Source of the DNA: Planctomycetota bacterium
GTDB taxonomy: Bacteria > Planctomycetota > Planctomycetia > Planctomycetales > Planctomycetaceae
NCBI GenBank assembly: GCA_024278285.1
Contig: JAJRTM010000949.1
Coordinates: forward strand, 1-5,287
DNA: 5,287 bases
Direction of reading: 5' to 3'
Of this stretch, positions 1 to 5,234 are shown in pieces. The notes beneath the pieces are model-generated. The model made no database searches, was not told the DNA's origin, and saw only the letters and a program-made list of their open reading frames with translations. The position numbers and the translations under genes are program-made. Positions within the stretch are counted from its first letter, which is position 1. Every line of letters begins with the position of its first letter.

Positions 1-257
1 AGTCAGCTGCTGATATCGTCGATACAGCCAAGCGTACCGGTGCGATTGTTCACGGTCCCATTCCCCTGCCAACTCGAATTGAGCGATATACGGTATTGCG
101 TGGTCCGCATATTGACAAAAAGTCGCGAGAACAGTTTGAAATAAGAACTCATAAAAGAGTTATTGATATTGTTCAGCCAACGGGGAAGACTATTGATGCT
201 TTGAATAAGCTGTCTCTTCCTGCCGGGGTTGATATCAAGATTAAGGCGACTGCATAA
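1..257 (+). CDS. rpsJ: 30S ribosomal protein S10, 3' part (5' end outside window)
   Basis: S10 is a 30S head protein. In many bacteria it doubles as NusE, the NusB partner in transcription antitermination. The frame is open from the first base (first full codon at 3) to a TAA at 255-257, giving 84 residues. The family signature is clear near the start: [16 protein letters not shown], including the invariant GPIPLPT loop. Later blocks [19 protein letters not shown] and the LPAGVDIKI tail match the usual S10 C-terminus. Against the roughly 103-residue E. coli protein, about 20 N-terminal residues are missing, simply because the window begins inside the gene. The start codon and any operon promoter or L4-type leader therefore cannot be seen. 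It is followed by rplC after an unusually long spacer. The identification is secure. Confidence 0.97.
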   Translation, partial: SAADIVDTAKRTGAIVHGPIPLPTRIERYTVLRGPHIDKKSREQFEIRTHKRVIDIVQPTGKTIDALNKLSLPAGVDIKIKATA

Positions 258-451
258 CTCTTAATGTGCCCGAGTTGGGCGAAAAGCTCGGGTGGAGCAG
301 GTTTGCGAGACTCACCTTCTTTAGGATGTGTTTTCTGCCTGGCATTCACTAATTGCCCTTTTGCAGGGTGGAGTTATAGGTTGTTTTTGCGCATTGGGCG
401 TCTGTTGGATCTGGTTTTACTTTTGGGTCTGTATAGTTTTGGGGTGTTGTG
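258..451 (+). other. Long rpsJ-rplC intergenic spacer with possible RNA structure
   Basis: This 194-nt gap is the longest non-coding stretch in the window. It contains a hairpin (269-274 CCCGAG pairing with 287-292 CTCGGG). An overlapping alternative pairs GGTGGAG (291-297) with CTCACC (311-316). A small CCCT/AGGG stem sits at 356-368. From about 380 the strand becomes rich in T and G. Neither hairpin is followed by a T run, so I do not call a terminator. A TATAGT at 432-437 has no matching -35 box. A 62-codon frame (264-452) is open across the whole gap; see findings. The role is unknown. Confidence 0.5.
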
Positions 452-1150
452 ATGCCTGTTGGGCTGATTGGTCGAAAAGTTGGAATGACTCAGGTTTACA
501 GTGATGGGGGGATTGTTATCCCTGTGACTGTTCTTGAGGTGGGTCCATGTCCTGTGCTTCAGGTACGGACTCAGGAATGCGATGGCTATGAGGCTGTGCA
601 GATTGGCTTTGGCGACAAGCCTCGTCGTCTGGCGAATCGTGCCGAGCGTGGTCATGTTGCAGAAATTAGTAGTAAACGACGAAAGAGGCTGAAGGATGCC
701 GGGCAGGAGTCTCGGGCAGTTGCAGGGTGTGAGCCTCAGCGGTTTATTCGAGAGTTTCGCACCGAAGGCGAGAGTCATGGCCTGGAAGTTGGTTCGGTTG
801 TCAGTGCGGAAAGTCAATTTGAAGTTGGTGTTCGTGTTGATGTTATCGCGACTTCCAAGGGGCGTGGTACTGCGGGGGTGATGAAGCGTCACAATTTTGC
901 AGGCCAAAGAGCAACTCATGGTGTGAAGAAGGTTCATCGTCACGGGGGGTCGATTGGGCAGAGTGCCGATCCTTCTCGTGTTCTGAAGGGGACTAAGATG
1001 GCGGGGCACTATGGCTCTGCACATATTACGGTGCGGAACTTGGAGGTTGCACGTATTATCCCTGAAGAGAACTTGATTATGGTTAAGGGGGGTGTGCCAG
1101 GCCCGCCAGGTGGTTTTGTGCTGGTTCGGCCTACCAATAAGATGGGGTAG
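452..1150 (+). CDS. rplC: 50S ribosomal protein L3
   Basis: L3 is an early-assembly 23S rRNA-binding protein whose long loop reaches toward the peptidyl-transferase centre. The product is 232 residues from ATG 452. It opens with MPVGLIGRKVGMTQVY, the standard L3 N-terminus, and holds the family signature around residues 123-146 (ATSKGRGTAGVMKRHNF region), then ATHG, GSIGQ (166-170), KGTKMAGHYG and a C-terminal VKGGVPGPPGG. It is longer than E. coli L3 (209), mainly through about 19 extra, very basic residues between GHV (67-69) and EFR (101-103). The residue matching E. coli Gln150, the PrmB methylation site, is Ala172. A GTG at 449 directly before ATG 452 could also start the frame. I prefer ATG because MPVGL fits the family, and GGTG at 443-446 is the only Shine-Dalgarno-like stretch nearby. 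Identification is secure; the start is uncertain by one codon. Confidence 0.97.
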   Translation: MPVGLIGRKVGMTQVYSDGGIVIPVTVLEVGPCPVLQVRTQECDGYEAVQIGFGDKPRRLANRAERGHVAEISSKRRKRLKDAGQESRAVAGCEPQRFIREFRTEGESHGLEVGSVVSAESQFEVGVRVDVIATSKGRGTAGVMKRHNFAGQRATHGVKKVHRHGGSIGQSADPSRVLKGTKMAGHYGSAHITVRNLEVARIIPEENLIMVKGGVPGPPGGFVLVRPTNKMG

Positions 1151-1200
1151 CGTTTTGGGTGCAGGGTAATTTTTGTTTGACATACTACTGACGAGAAGTT

Positions 1201-1219
1201 TTGACGGGTATCCTGTCAG
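1201..1219 (+). promoter_or_regulatory. Hairpin directly upstream of the rplD ribosome binding site
   Basis: TGACGGG (1202-1208) pairs with CCTGTCA (1212-1218) around a TAT loop: seven pairs including one G-U, with a further T-G wobble outside. It abuts the AGGCGGG (1218-1224) that serves as a plausible Shine-Dalgarno for rplD. No T run follows, so it is not a standard terminator. A role in translation control or RNA processing is only a possibility. Confidence 0.4.
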
Positions 1220-1234
1220 GCGGGATAAAAAGAG

Positions 1235-1867
1235 ATGAGTGATATGATTTTATTGCCGGTTTACTCCCAAAAGGGGGAAGAAGTTGGATCATACGAATTT
1301 GATCCAGCCGAGATTTCCTCCGGTATTAATAAGCAGCTTCTTCATGATGTTGTTGTCATGTACGAAGCCAATAAGCGGGTTGGCACAGCTGCGACAAAAT
1401 CCCGTGGGATGGTCCAGGGGTCAACCAAGAAGATGTATCGTCAAAAAGGTACTGGTAATGCCCGTGCGGGGAGTAGGCGATCTCCGATTCGCAAGGGTGG
1501 GGGGCATACATTTGCCAAGGTGACTAAAGATTGGAGCTACCGATTGCCGAAGAAGGCAATTCGACTGGCGACCAGAATGGCCTTGTTGAGTAAGTTTCAG
1601 GATGGTCAGGTGAAGGTGATCGACTCCCTGGAGTTTGAAGTTCCGAAAACCAAAGAAGTGATTTCATTGATGTCAGTACTTGGTTTGGATGCAAAGAAGA
1701 CACTGCTGGCGATTGAGTCTTACGATACAAATATTTGGAAGTCTTCGCGAAATATCGCCGGGTTCAGGGTGACTCCTGCCTCTGGCTTGAATGCGTATGA
1801 CTTGTTGCATCAGCGGATGCTGCTGGTGACACGTGGCGCATTGGATGCGTTGCGAAAGCAGGGCTGA
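1235..1867 (+). CDS. rplD: 50S ribosomal protein L4
   Basis: L4 binds 23S rRNA and sends an extended loop into the polypeptide exit tunnel, where it forms the constriction with L22. In E. coli it also represses its own S10 operon through the leader RNA; that leader lies outside this window. The product is 210 residues (E. coli L4 is 201). The tunnel loop is plain at about residues 66-95: MYRQKGTGNARAGSRRSPIR, then KGGGHTFA. Lys71 matches E. coli Lys63, a known macrolide-resistance position, and is unaltered. The N-terminal strand (LLPVYSQKGEEVGS) and the C-terminal LLVTRGALDAL are typical. ATG 1235 follows AGGCGGG at 1218-1224 by 10 nt. An in-frame ATG at 1244 (MILLPVY) would align better with many L4 N-termini, so the first three residues are doubtful. 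Confidence 0.97.
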   Translation: MSDMILLPVYSQKGEEVGSYEFDPAEISSGINKQLLHDVVVMYEANKRVGTAATKSRGMVQGSTKKMYRQKGTGNARAGSRRSPIRKGGGHTFAKVTKDWSYRLPKKAIRLATRMALLSKFQDGQVKVIDSLEFEVPKTKEVISLMSVLGLDAKKTLLAIESYDTNIWKSSRNIAGFRVTPASGLNAYDLLHQRMLLVTRGALDALRKQG

Positions 1868-1957
1868 GTCTACATTGTTGTAAATAATTTTTGAGTTAAT
1901 TGATTTTTGAAATTGCACAAGCTGGCGGTTTTTGCAGATAAATAGAGAGACGGTGAG

Positions 1958-2266
1958 ATGGTACAGGAATCTAGCTCTGGTTTGAATCTTGATCCATATC
2001 AGGTTGTGATTAAGCCGTTGGTGACGGAAAAAAATGCACACATGGCTGAGCGGCACAATGTGTATGCCTTCAAGGTTCACTCGCAGGCTAACAAGCATGA
2101 AATCCGAATTGCCGTTGAGGCATTGTGGGATGTGAAGGTGGCAAAAGTCCGGACTCAAAACCGTAAGGGAAAGCCTCGCCGAACAAAGTCGGGTTTTACT
2201 CATACGCAAGGTTGGAAGAAGGCGATTGTTGAATTACATGAAGATGACCGGATCTCGTTCTTCTAA
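1958..2266 (+). CDS. rplW: 50S ribosomal protein L23
   Basis: L23 sits at the exit of the peptide tunnel and is the docking site for trigger factor and signal recognition particle. The product is 102 residues, close to E. coli L23 (100). The N-terminal core IKPLVTEKNAHMAE matches the E. coli APHVSEKAS block, so Glu24 corresponds to Glu18, the residue that contacts trigger factor. The middle (VEALWDVKVAKVRTQNRKGKPRR) is the usual strand plus basic tunnel loop. The end, WKKAIVELHEDDRISFF, fits the L23 family signature with a Glu where Arg, Lys or Thr is common. About 12 residues precede the core, a short lineage-specific extension. ATG 1958 follows GAGAGA (1945-1950) and CGGTGAG, giving a modest ribosome binding site. 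Confidence 0.96.
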   Translation: MVQESSSGLNLDPYQVVIKPLVTEKNAHMAERHNVYAFKVHSQANKHEIRIAVEALWDVKVAKVRTQNRKGKPRRTKSGFTHTQGWKKAIVELHEDDRISFF

Positions 2267-2295
2267 GAATCAATTCTAGAGTTTATGTTAATGGG

Positions 2296-2315
2296 CAGGA
2301 GTTTTTGTGCTCCTG
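2296..2315 (+). promoter_or_regulatory. Hairpin in the rplW-rplB spacer
   Basis: CAGGAG (2296-2301) is followed after eight bases by its exact complement CTCCTG (2310-2315), with a possible inner T-G pair. The following bases are A-rich rather than T-rich, so it does not look like a terminator of + strand transcription. It lies 44 nt upstream of the rplB start. It may be a processing or stability element. Confidence 0.4.
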
Positions 2316-2341
2316 ATTAAAATAAAAAGTAGTAGAGTCAA

Positions 2342-2356
2342 CGACTGAGGAAGTCG
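2342..2356 (+). promoter_or_regulatory. rplB Shine-Dalgarno presented in a hairpin loop
   Basis: CGACT (2342-2346) and AGTCG (2352-2356) are perfect complements flanking the five bases GAGGA (2347-2351). GAGGA is the Shine-Dalgarno of rplB, 8 nt before ATG 2360. The ribosome binding site therefore fills the whole loop of a five-pair stem. In the folded state the site would still be exposed, but a loop-binding factor could cover it. The pairing is seen directly; the function is inferred. Confidence 0.5.
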
Positions 2357-2359
2357 AAA

Positions 2360-3214
2360 ATGGGTGTCCGATTTTATAAACCGACAAGTCCGGGTCGCCG
2401 TGGGGCGTCTGTGAGTGACTTTGCGGAAATTACAGACAAGAAGAAAAAGCCTGAGAAGTCGCTGCTGGTCCGTTTGAGAAAACACTCCGGTCGTAACAAT
2501 CAGGGGAAGATTACAATACGCCATCGTGGTGGTGGACATCGTAAGATGTACCGCATTGTTGACTTCAAGAGAAAAAAAGAGGGAATTCCCGCAAAGGTAA
2601 TTTCTATTGAATACGATCCGAATCGTTCGGCTCGCATCGCACTTCTTCAATACGAAGATGGCGAAAAGAATTACATTTTGGCTCCCGTTGGTCTCGTGGC
2701 TGGTGATGTTGTGGAGAATGGTCCTGATGTTGATCCGAAGGTTGGCAATTGCTTGCCACTTTCACGGATACCACAGGGAACCGAAATTCACAATATTGAA
2801 ATGCAGCCTGGTCGAGGCGGTCAGTTAGTCCGAGGGGCTGGTACTGTCGCGGTAATGAATGCGACAGAAGGGAGTTGGGCACAGGTCACGTTGCCTTCTG
2901 GTGAGGTTCGACGATTACCCAGTTCCTGCAGGGCGACCATTGGTCAAGTGGGAAACACAGATCACAATAGAATTGTCCTCGGAAAAGCAGGACGTAAACG
3001 CTGGATGGGGCGTCGCCCCAAAGTTCGCGGTACGGTAATGAATCCGGTTGCCCATCCGATGGGTGGTGGTGAAGGCCGTAACTCTGGTGGTCGGCATCCT
3101 TGTAGCCCGACAGGCGTACTGGCAAAGGGGGGGCGGACACGTAAAAGACGCAAGGCTTCCAGTAAGGCGATAATTCGTCGGCGTAAGTCAAGACGTTATG
3201 GACAGTTGAAGTAA
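2360..3214 (+). CDS. rplB: 50S ribosomal protein L2
   Basis: L2 is a core 23S-binding protein needed for subunit association and for peptidyl-transferase activity. The product is 284 residues (E. coli L2 is 273). Landmarks in order are KPTSPGRRG (7-15), [18 protein letters not shown] (43-60), [18 protein letters not shown], the SH3-like part with [12 protein letters not shown] (145-156), [32 protein letters not shown] and GGGEGR (235-240). The essential histidine (E. coli His229 in mature numbering) is kept as His232. Its neighbours differ from the common NPVDHPHGGG: Ala231 for Asp and Met234 for the second His. The usual Trp in HPxxPWG is Thr251. The C-terminus is a dense Arg/Lys tail ending RRYGQLK, longer than in E. 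coli. ATG 2360 is set by GAGGA at 2347-2351. Confidence 0.98.
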   Translation: MGVRFYKPTSPGRRGASVSDFAEITDKKKKPEKSLLVRLRKHSGRNNQGKITIRHRGGGHRKMYRIVDFKRKKEGIPAKVISIEYDPNRSARIALLQYEDGEKNYILAPVGLVAGDVVENGPDVDPKVGNCLPLSRIPQGTEIHNIEMQPGRGGQLVRGAGTVAVMNATEGSWAQVTLPSGEVRRLPSSCRATIGQVGNTDHNRIVLGKAGRKRWMGRRPKVRGTVMNPVAHPMGGGEGRNSGGRHPCSPTGVLAKGGRTRKRRKASSKAIIRRRKSRRYGQLK

Positions 3215-3219
3215 ACACG

Positions 3220-3258
3220 TTTCTGTCAACATTTATACATTTTTTTCTGTCAACATTT
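3220..3258 (+). repeat. 15-bp direct repeat in the rplB-rpsS spacer
   Basis: TTTCTGTCAACATTT occurs at 3220-3234 and again, identically, at 3244-3258, a period of 24 nt. Together the copies fill most of the 60-nt spacer. They end 5 nt before the GAGG ribosome binding site of rpsS (3264-3267). The likely origin is a slippage duplication of the spacer. A protein or RNA binding role is not excluded. Confidence 0.8.
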
Positions 3259-3274
3259 TTATTGAGGCTGAAGA

Positions 3275-3544
3275 ATGGGGCGTTCCCTTAAAAAAGGTCC
3301 TTATGTGGATCACAACCTGTTGGGGAAGATTGCGAAGCTCGATGAAGCTGATCGCAAGGATCCCATCAAAACCTGGGCGAGAAGTTCAACAATCGCACCG
3401 GAGTTTATCGGACATACATTCTTGGTTCACAATGGTCGGGCACACATTAACGTGTACGTGACCGAAGAAATGGTTGGGCACAAGCTCGGCGAGTTTTCTC
3501 CAACCAGGACGTTCCGCGGGCATGGTGCCAGAGGGAAGCGATAA
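3275..3544 (+). CDS. rpsS: 30S ribosomal protein S19
   Basis: S19 forms a complex with S13 in the 30S head and lies close to the A-site tRNA. The product is 89 residues, near the E. coli length of 92. The N-terminus [12 protein letters not shown] is diagnostic. The C-terminal half [20 protein letters not shown] followed by [12 protein letters not shown] contains the full S19 signature. The block [15 protein letters not shown] corresponds to KTWSRRSTIFPNMIG of E. coli. The tail is a short basic ARGKR. ATG 3275 follows TTGAGG (GAGG at 3264-3267) by 7 nt, a good site. No internal alternative start fits the family. Confidence 0.98.
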   Translation: MGRSLKKGPYVDHNLLGKIAKLDEADRKDPIKTWARSSTIAPEFIGHTFLVHNGRAHINVYVTEEMVGHKLGEFSPTRTFRGHGARGKR

Positions 3545-3593
3545 TTCGATTTGTTGTCGTTTCGTCGGTTGTTTGAAGTTATTGGTATTGAAT

Positions 3594-3608
3594 TCCAGAA
3601 TATCTGGA
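3594..3608 (+). promoter_or_regulatory. Small hairpin upstream of the rplV start
   Basis: TCCAGA (3594-3599) pairs perfectly with TCTGGA (3603-3608) around an ATA loop. With one bulged T the stem can be lengthened by AAT/ATT on the outside. It ends 8 nt before the AGGTG Shine-Dalgarno (3617-3621) of rplV. No T run follows. It could be structural or chance. Confidence 0.35.
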
Positions 3609-3626
3609 TTGTTTATAGGTGTCATT

Positions 3627-3971
3627 ATGGCAAGTATTCAGGCATCACATCGATTTGCTCGTATTTCTCCTACTAAGGTGCGTCATTTTGCGAACCTGGT
3701 ACGTGGGATGACCGCGCAACAGGGGTTGGAGCAACTTCGATTCATGCACAATCGTGGTGCAAAGATGTTGGAGCAAGTTTTGAAGAGTGCGGTCGCAAAC
3801 GCAGAAGATCGTGGTGCCCGTAATTCCGGCTCTCTGATTATTTCAGATGCTCAGGTTGATATGGGGCCAAAATTCAGGCGAGTTCGACCACGTGGACGTG
3901 GTCGGGCAGACATGCTTGAAATGAAATTTGCACATATTAAAGTTGCACTTGATGCTCCGGAAATCCCTTAG
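3627..3971 (+). CDS. rplV: 50S ribosomal protein L22
   Basis: L22 binds several 23S domains and its beta-hairpin lines the exit tunnel opposite L4. The product is 114 residues (E. coli 110). MASIQASHRFARISPTKVR is the usual start. AVANAEDRGARNSGSL in the middle corresponds to the helix found as AIANAEHNDGA in E. coli. The hairpin signature is complete at residues 84-108: RRVRPRGRGRAD, then HIKVAL. The frame stays open upstream to an ATG at 3474 inside rpsS. That longer version is rejected because the family begins at about this Met, and AGGTG (3617-3621) lies 5 nt before ATG 3627. The C-terminus carries a short extra DAPEIP. Confidence 0.97.
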   Translation: MASIQASHRFARISPTKVRHFANLVRGMTAQQGLEQLRFMHNRGAKMLEQVLKSAVANAEDRGARNSGSLIISDAQVDMGPKFRRVRPRGRGRADMLEMKFAHIKVALDAPEIP

Positions 3972-3984
3972 TTTTTCTGGGTGG

Positions 3985-4013
3985 ATTTTTGAGGTTTGCA
4001 TTTTTGGGGTTTG
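3985..4013 (+). repeat. 15-nt-period tandem duplication in the rplV-rpsC spacer
   Basis: ATTTTTGAGGTTTG (3985-3998) is repeated as ATTTTTGGGGTTTG (4000-4013), 13 of 14 bases identical, with one base between the copies. It lies just after the rplV stop in a T- and G-rich stretch. A recent slippage duplication is the simplest reading. Confidence 0.65.
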
Positions 4014-4031
4014 AAAAGTCCAGCGTTATTC

Positions 4032-4067
4032 AGTATTCAATTAGTTTGTAGTATTCAATTAGTTTAT
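4032..4067 (+). repeat. 18-bp tandem repeat in the rplV-rpsC spacer
   Basis: AGTATTCAATTAGTTTGT (4032-4049) is followed directly by AGTATTCAATTAGTTTAT (4050-4067), 17 of 18 bases identical, and the next AGT (4068-4070) begins a third copy. The repeat ends before CAGG and AGGCG, the weak ribosome binding site of rpsC. With the 15-nt-period repeat upstream, duplications make up about half of this 122-nt spacer. Confidence 0.85.
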
Positions 4068-4093
4068 AGTGACAGGTAACAGGCGAAATTGTC

Positions 4094-4795
4094 ATGGGAC
4101 AAAAAGTACGACCAACAGGTTTTCGGGTAGGTATCGTCGAGGATTGGCGTAGCCGGTGGTATGCAACGAAACGAGAATTTGGTACGTTGCTCGTTGAAGA
4201 TGTGAAAATTCGTAGTTTCATCAAAAAGAAATACGGTTTTGCAGGAATCGCGAAAGTCGAAATTGAACGAACTCGCGATCATGTTAATATTAATCTATTT
4301 TCTGCTCGTCCAGGTGTAATTATCGGTCGTAAAGGGCAGGAAATTGACCGGCTCAAAGCGGAGTTAGAAGAGTTGACCGGTCGGCGGATGGAATTGAAAA
4401 TTGTCGAATTGAGCAATCCGTTCAAAAGTGCAATTTTGGTGGCAGAAGATATTGCTCAGCAATTACAGAAGAGAGGTAGTTTTCGTCGGGCGCTCAAGCG
4501 ATCACTCGAACAGGTGATGGACGCGGGTGCCTACGGAGTTAAAATCCAACTTTCCGGTCGCCTTGGCGGTGCCGAGATGTCACGTAAGGAAAAGGGAATT
4601 CGCGGTTCAATTCCACTTTCTACATTACAAAGACACGTTGATTATGGTCAGACGACTGCAAAAACGGGTCAAGGTATTATTGGTGTAAAAGTTTGGATCG
4701 ATCACGGTAATTATTCAGACGAGGAGTCTAAAGATGGCGCTGATGCCCAGAAGAACCAAGCATCGAAAAAGTCAAAGAGGTCGCATAAAAGGTAA
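4094..4795 (+). CDS. rpsC: 30S ribosomal protein S3
   Basis: S3 lies at the mRNA entry channel and takes part in the ribosome's mRNA helicase. The product is 233 residues, the same as E. coli. The N-terminus MGQKVRPTGFRVGI is typical. The KH domain is visible through RPGVIIGRKGQEID (residues 72-85), with GRKG as its GXXG loop. FRRALKR holds Arg131, Arg132 and Lys135, matching the helicase residues of E. coli S3 in both identity and number. SGRLGGAEMSR and GVKVWI (197-202) close the C-terminal domain. The last 31 residues are a polar, Lys-rich tail. From residue 214 the tail is encoded by DNA that also encodes the L16 N-terminus in the +1 frame. ATG 4094 follows AGGCG (4081-4085) by 8 nt. Confidence 0.98.
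   Translation: MGQKVRPTGFRVGIVEDWRSRWYATKREFGTLLVEDVKIRSFIKKKYGFAGIAKVEIERTRDHVNINLFSARPGVIIGRKGQEIDRLKAELEELTGRRMELKIVELSNPFKSAILVAEDIAQQLQKRGSFRRALKRSLEQVMDAGAYGVKIQLSGRLGGAEMSRKEKGIRGSIPLSTLQRHVDYGQTTAKTGQGIIGVKVWIDHGNYSDEESKDGADAQKNQASKKSKRSHKR
4721..4726 (+). promoter_or_regulatory. rplP Shine-Dalgarno inside rpsC
   Basis: GAGGAG at 4721-4726 lies 7 nt before ATG 4734 and is among the strongest ribosome binding sites in the window. In the rpsC frame the same bases encode Glu-Glu of the S3 tail. It decides the rplP start at 4734 rather than the in-frame ATG at 4743, and so fixes the 62-nt overlap. Confidence 0.8.
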
Positions 4796-5156
4796 TGCGG
4801 CTCGTGGTAATACACTGGCTTTCGGTGACTGGGGTTTACAGGCGCTGGATCCAGGTTCGGTGACTGGAAAAACAATCGAAGCGTGCCGTATTGCAGCGAT
4901 GCAGTATATTCGTGGAGAAGGTAAATTATATATTCGGATTTTTCCCCATAAGCCAGTAACGGCGCGTCCGTTGGAAACTCGGATGGGTAAAGGTAAGGGA
5001 GAACCGGATCGTTATGTCGCTGTGGTTAAACCGGGAACAGTCCTGTTTGAAATCTCAGGGGCTTCTCACGAAGCAGCTCGACAATGTTTTGCACGAGTGG
5101 CACACAAGTTGCCGATGAGAGTGCGATTGTTAACACGGCGACCAGGAAGTTCATAA
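4734..5156 (+). CDS. rplP: 50S ribosomal protein L16
   Basis: L16 organises the A-site region of the 50S subunit and is a late-assembly protein. The product is 140 residues (E. coli 136). MALMPRRTKHRKSQRGRIKG matches the usual N-terminus with two extra residues. AFGDWGLQAL, TIEACRIA and IRIFPHKPVT follow in order. The L16 signature RMGKGKGEPDRY starts at Arg83, which corresponds to E. coli Arg81, the residue hydroxylated by RoxA/YcfD in that species. AHKLPMRVRLL ends the domain. The first 62 nt overlap the end of rpsC in another frame. Translation is probably coupled to rpsC, since ribosomes finishing S3 pass over the site. ATG 4743 is a possible but less likely start. Confidence 0.98.
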   Translation: MALMPRRTKHRKSQRGRIKGNAARGNTLAFGDWGLQALDPGSVTGKTIEACRIAAMQYIRGEGKLYIRIFPHKPVTARPLETRMGKGKGEPDRYVAVVKPGTVLFEISGASHEAARQCFARVAHKLPMRVRLLTRRPGSS

Positions 5157-5234
5157 GCTTTCTGTATCGCAGTTTTGATGATTATTGAACAACAGAGAAA
5201 TTCAATTTATTGGTTTAGAAGTTAGGTTGAGGAT

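Noticed and set aside
432..437. TATAGT as a -10 box before rplC
   Set aside because: No -35-like hexamer lies 16-18 nt upstream, and the predicted start would be only a few bases before the rplC ATG.
374..1183. 269-codon open frame on the - strand opposite rplC
   Set aside because: It is antisense to an intact rplC, has no recognisable domain, and reads as low-complexity Asn/Thr/His/Arg-rich sequence typical of a shadow frame.
1177..1229. Promoter-like TTGACA (1177-1182) and TTGACG (1201-1206) with GATAAA (1224-1229)
   Set aside because: TTGACA has no -10 at a suitable distance. The TTGACG/GATAAA pair would start transcription at about the rplD ATG, leaving no ribosome binding site, and TTGACG is part of a hairpin.
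1673..2209. 178-codon open frame on the - strand across the rplD end and rplW
   Set aside because: It covers two conserved genes and their spacer on the opposite strand, and shows no family motif or supporting context.
2296..2315. Intrinsic terminator after rplW
   Set aside because: The stem is only six pairs and is followed by A-rich, not T-rich, sequence; the operon clearly continues.
3474..3626. N-terminal extension of L22 starting inside rpsS
   Set aside because: The frame is open, but the extension has no L22 similarity, and a Shine-Dalgarno plus family alignment support ATG 3627.
4065..4070. TATAGT as a -10 box before rpsC
   Set aside because: It arises from the end of the tandem repeat, and no -35 box is found at the proper distance.
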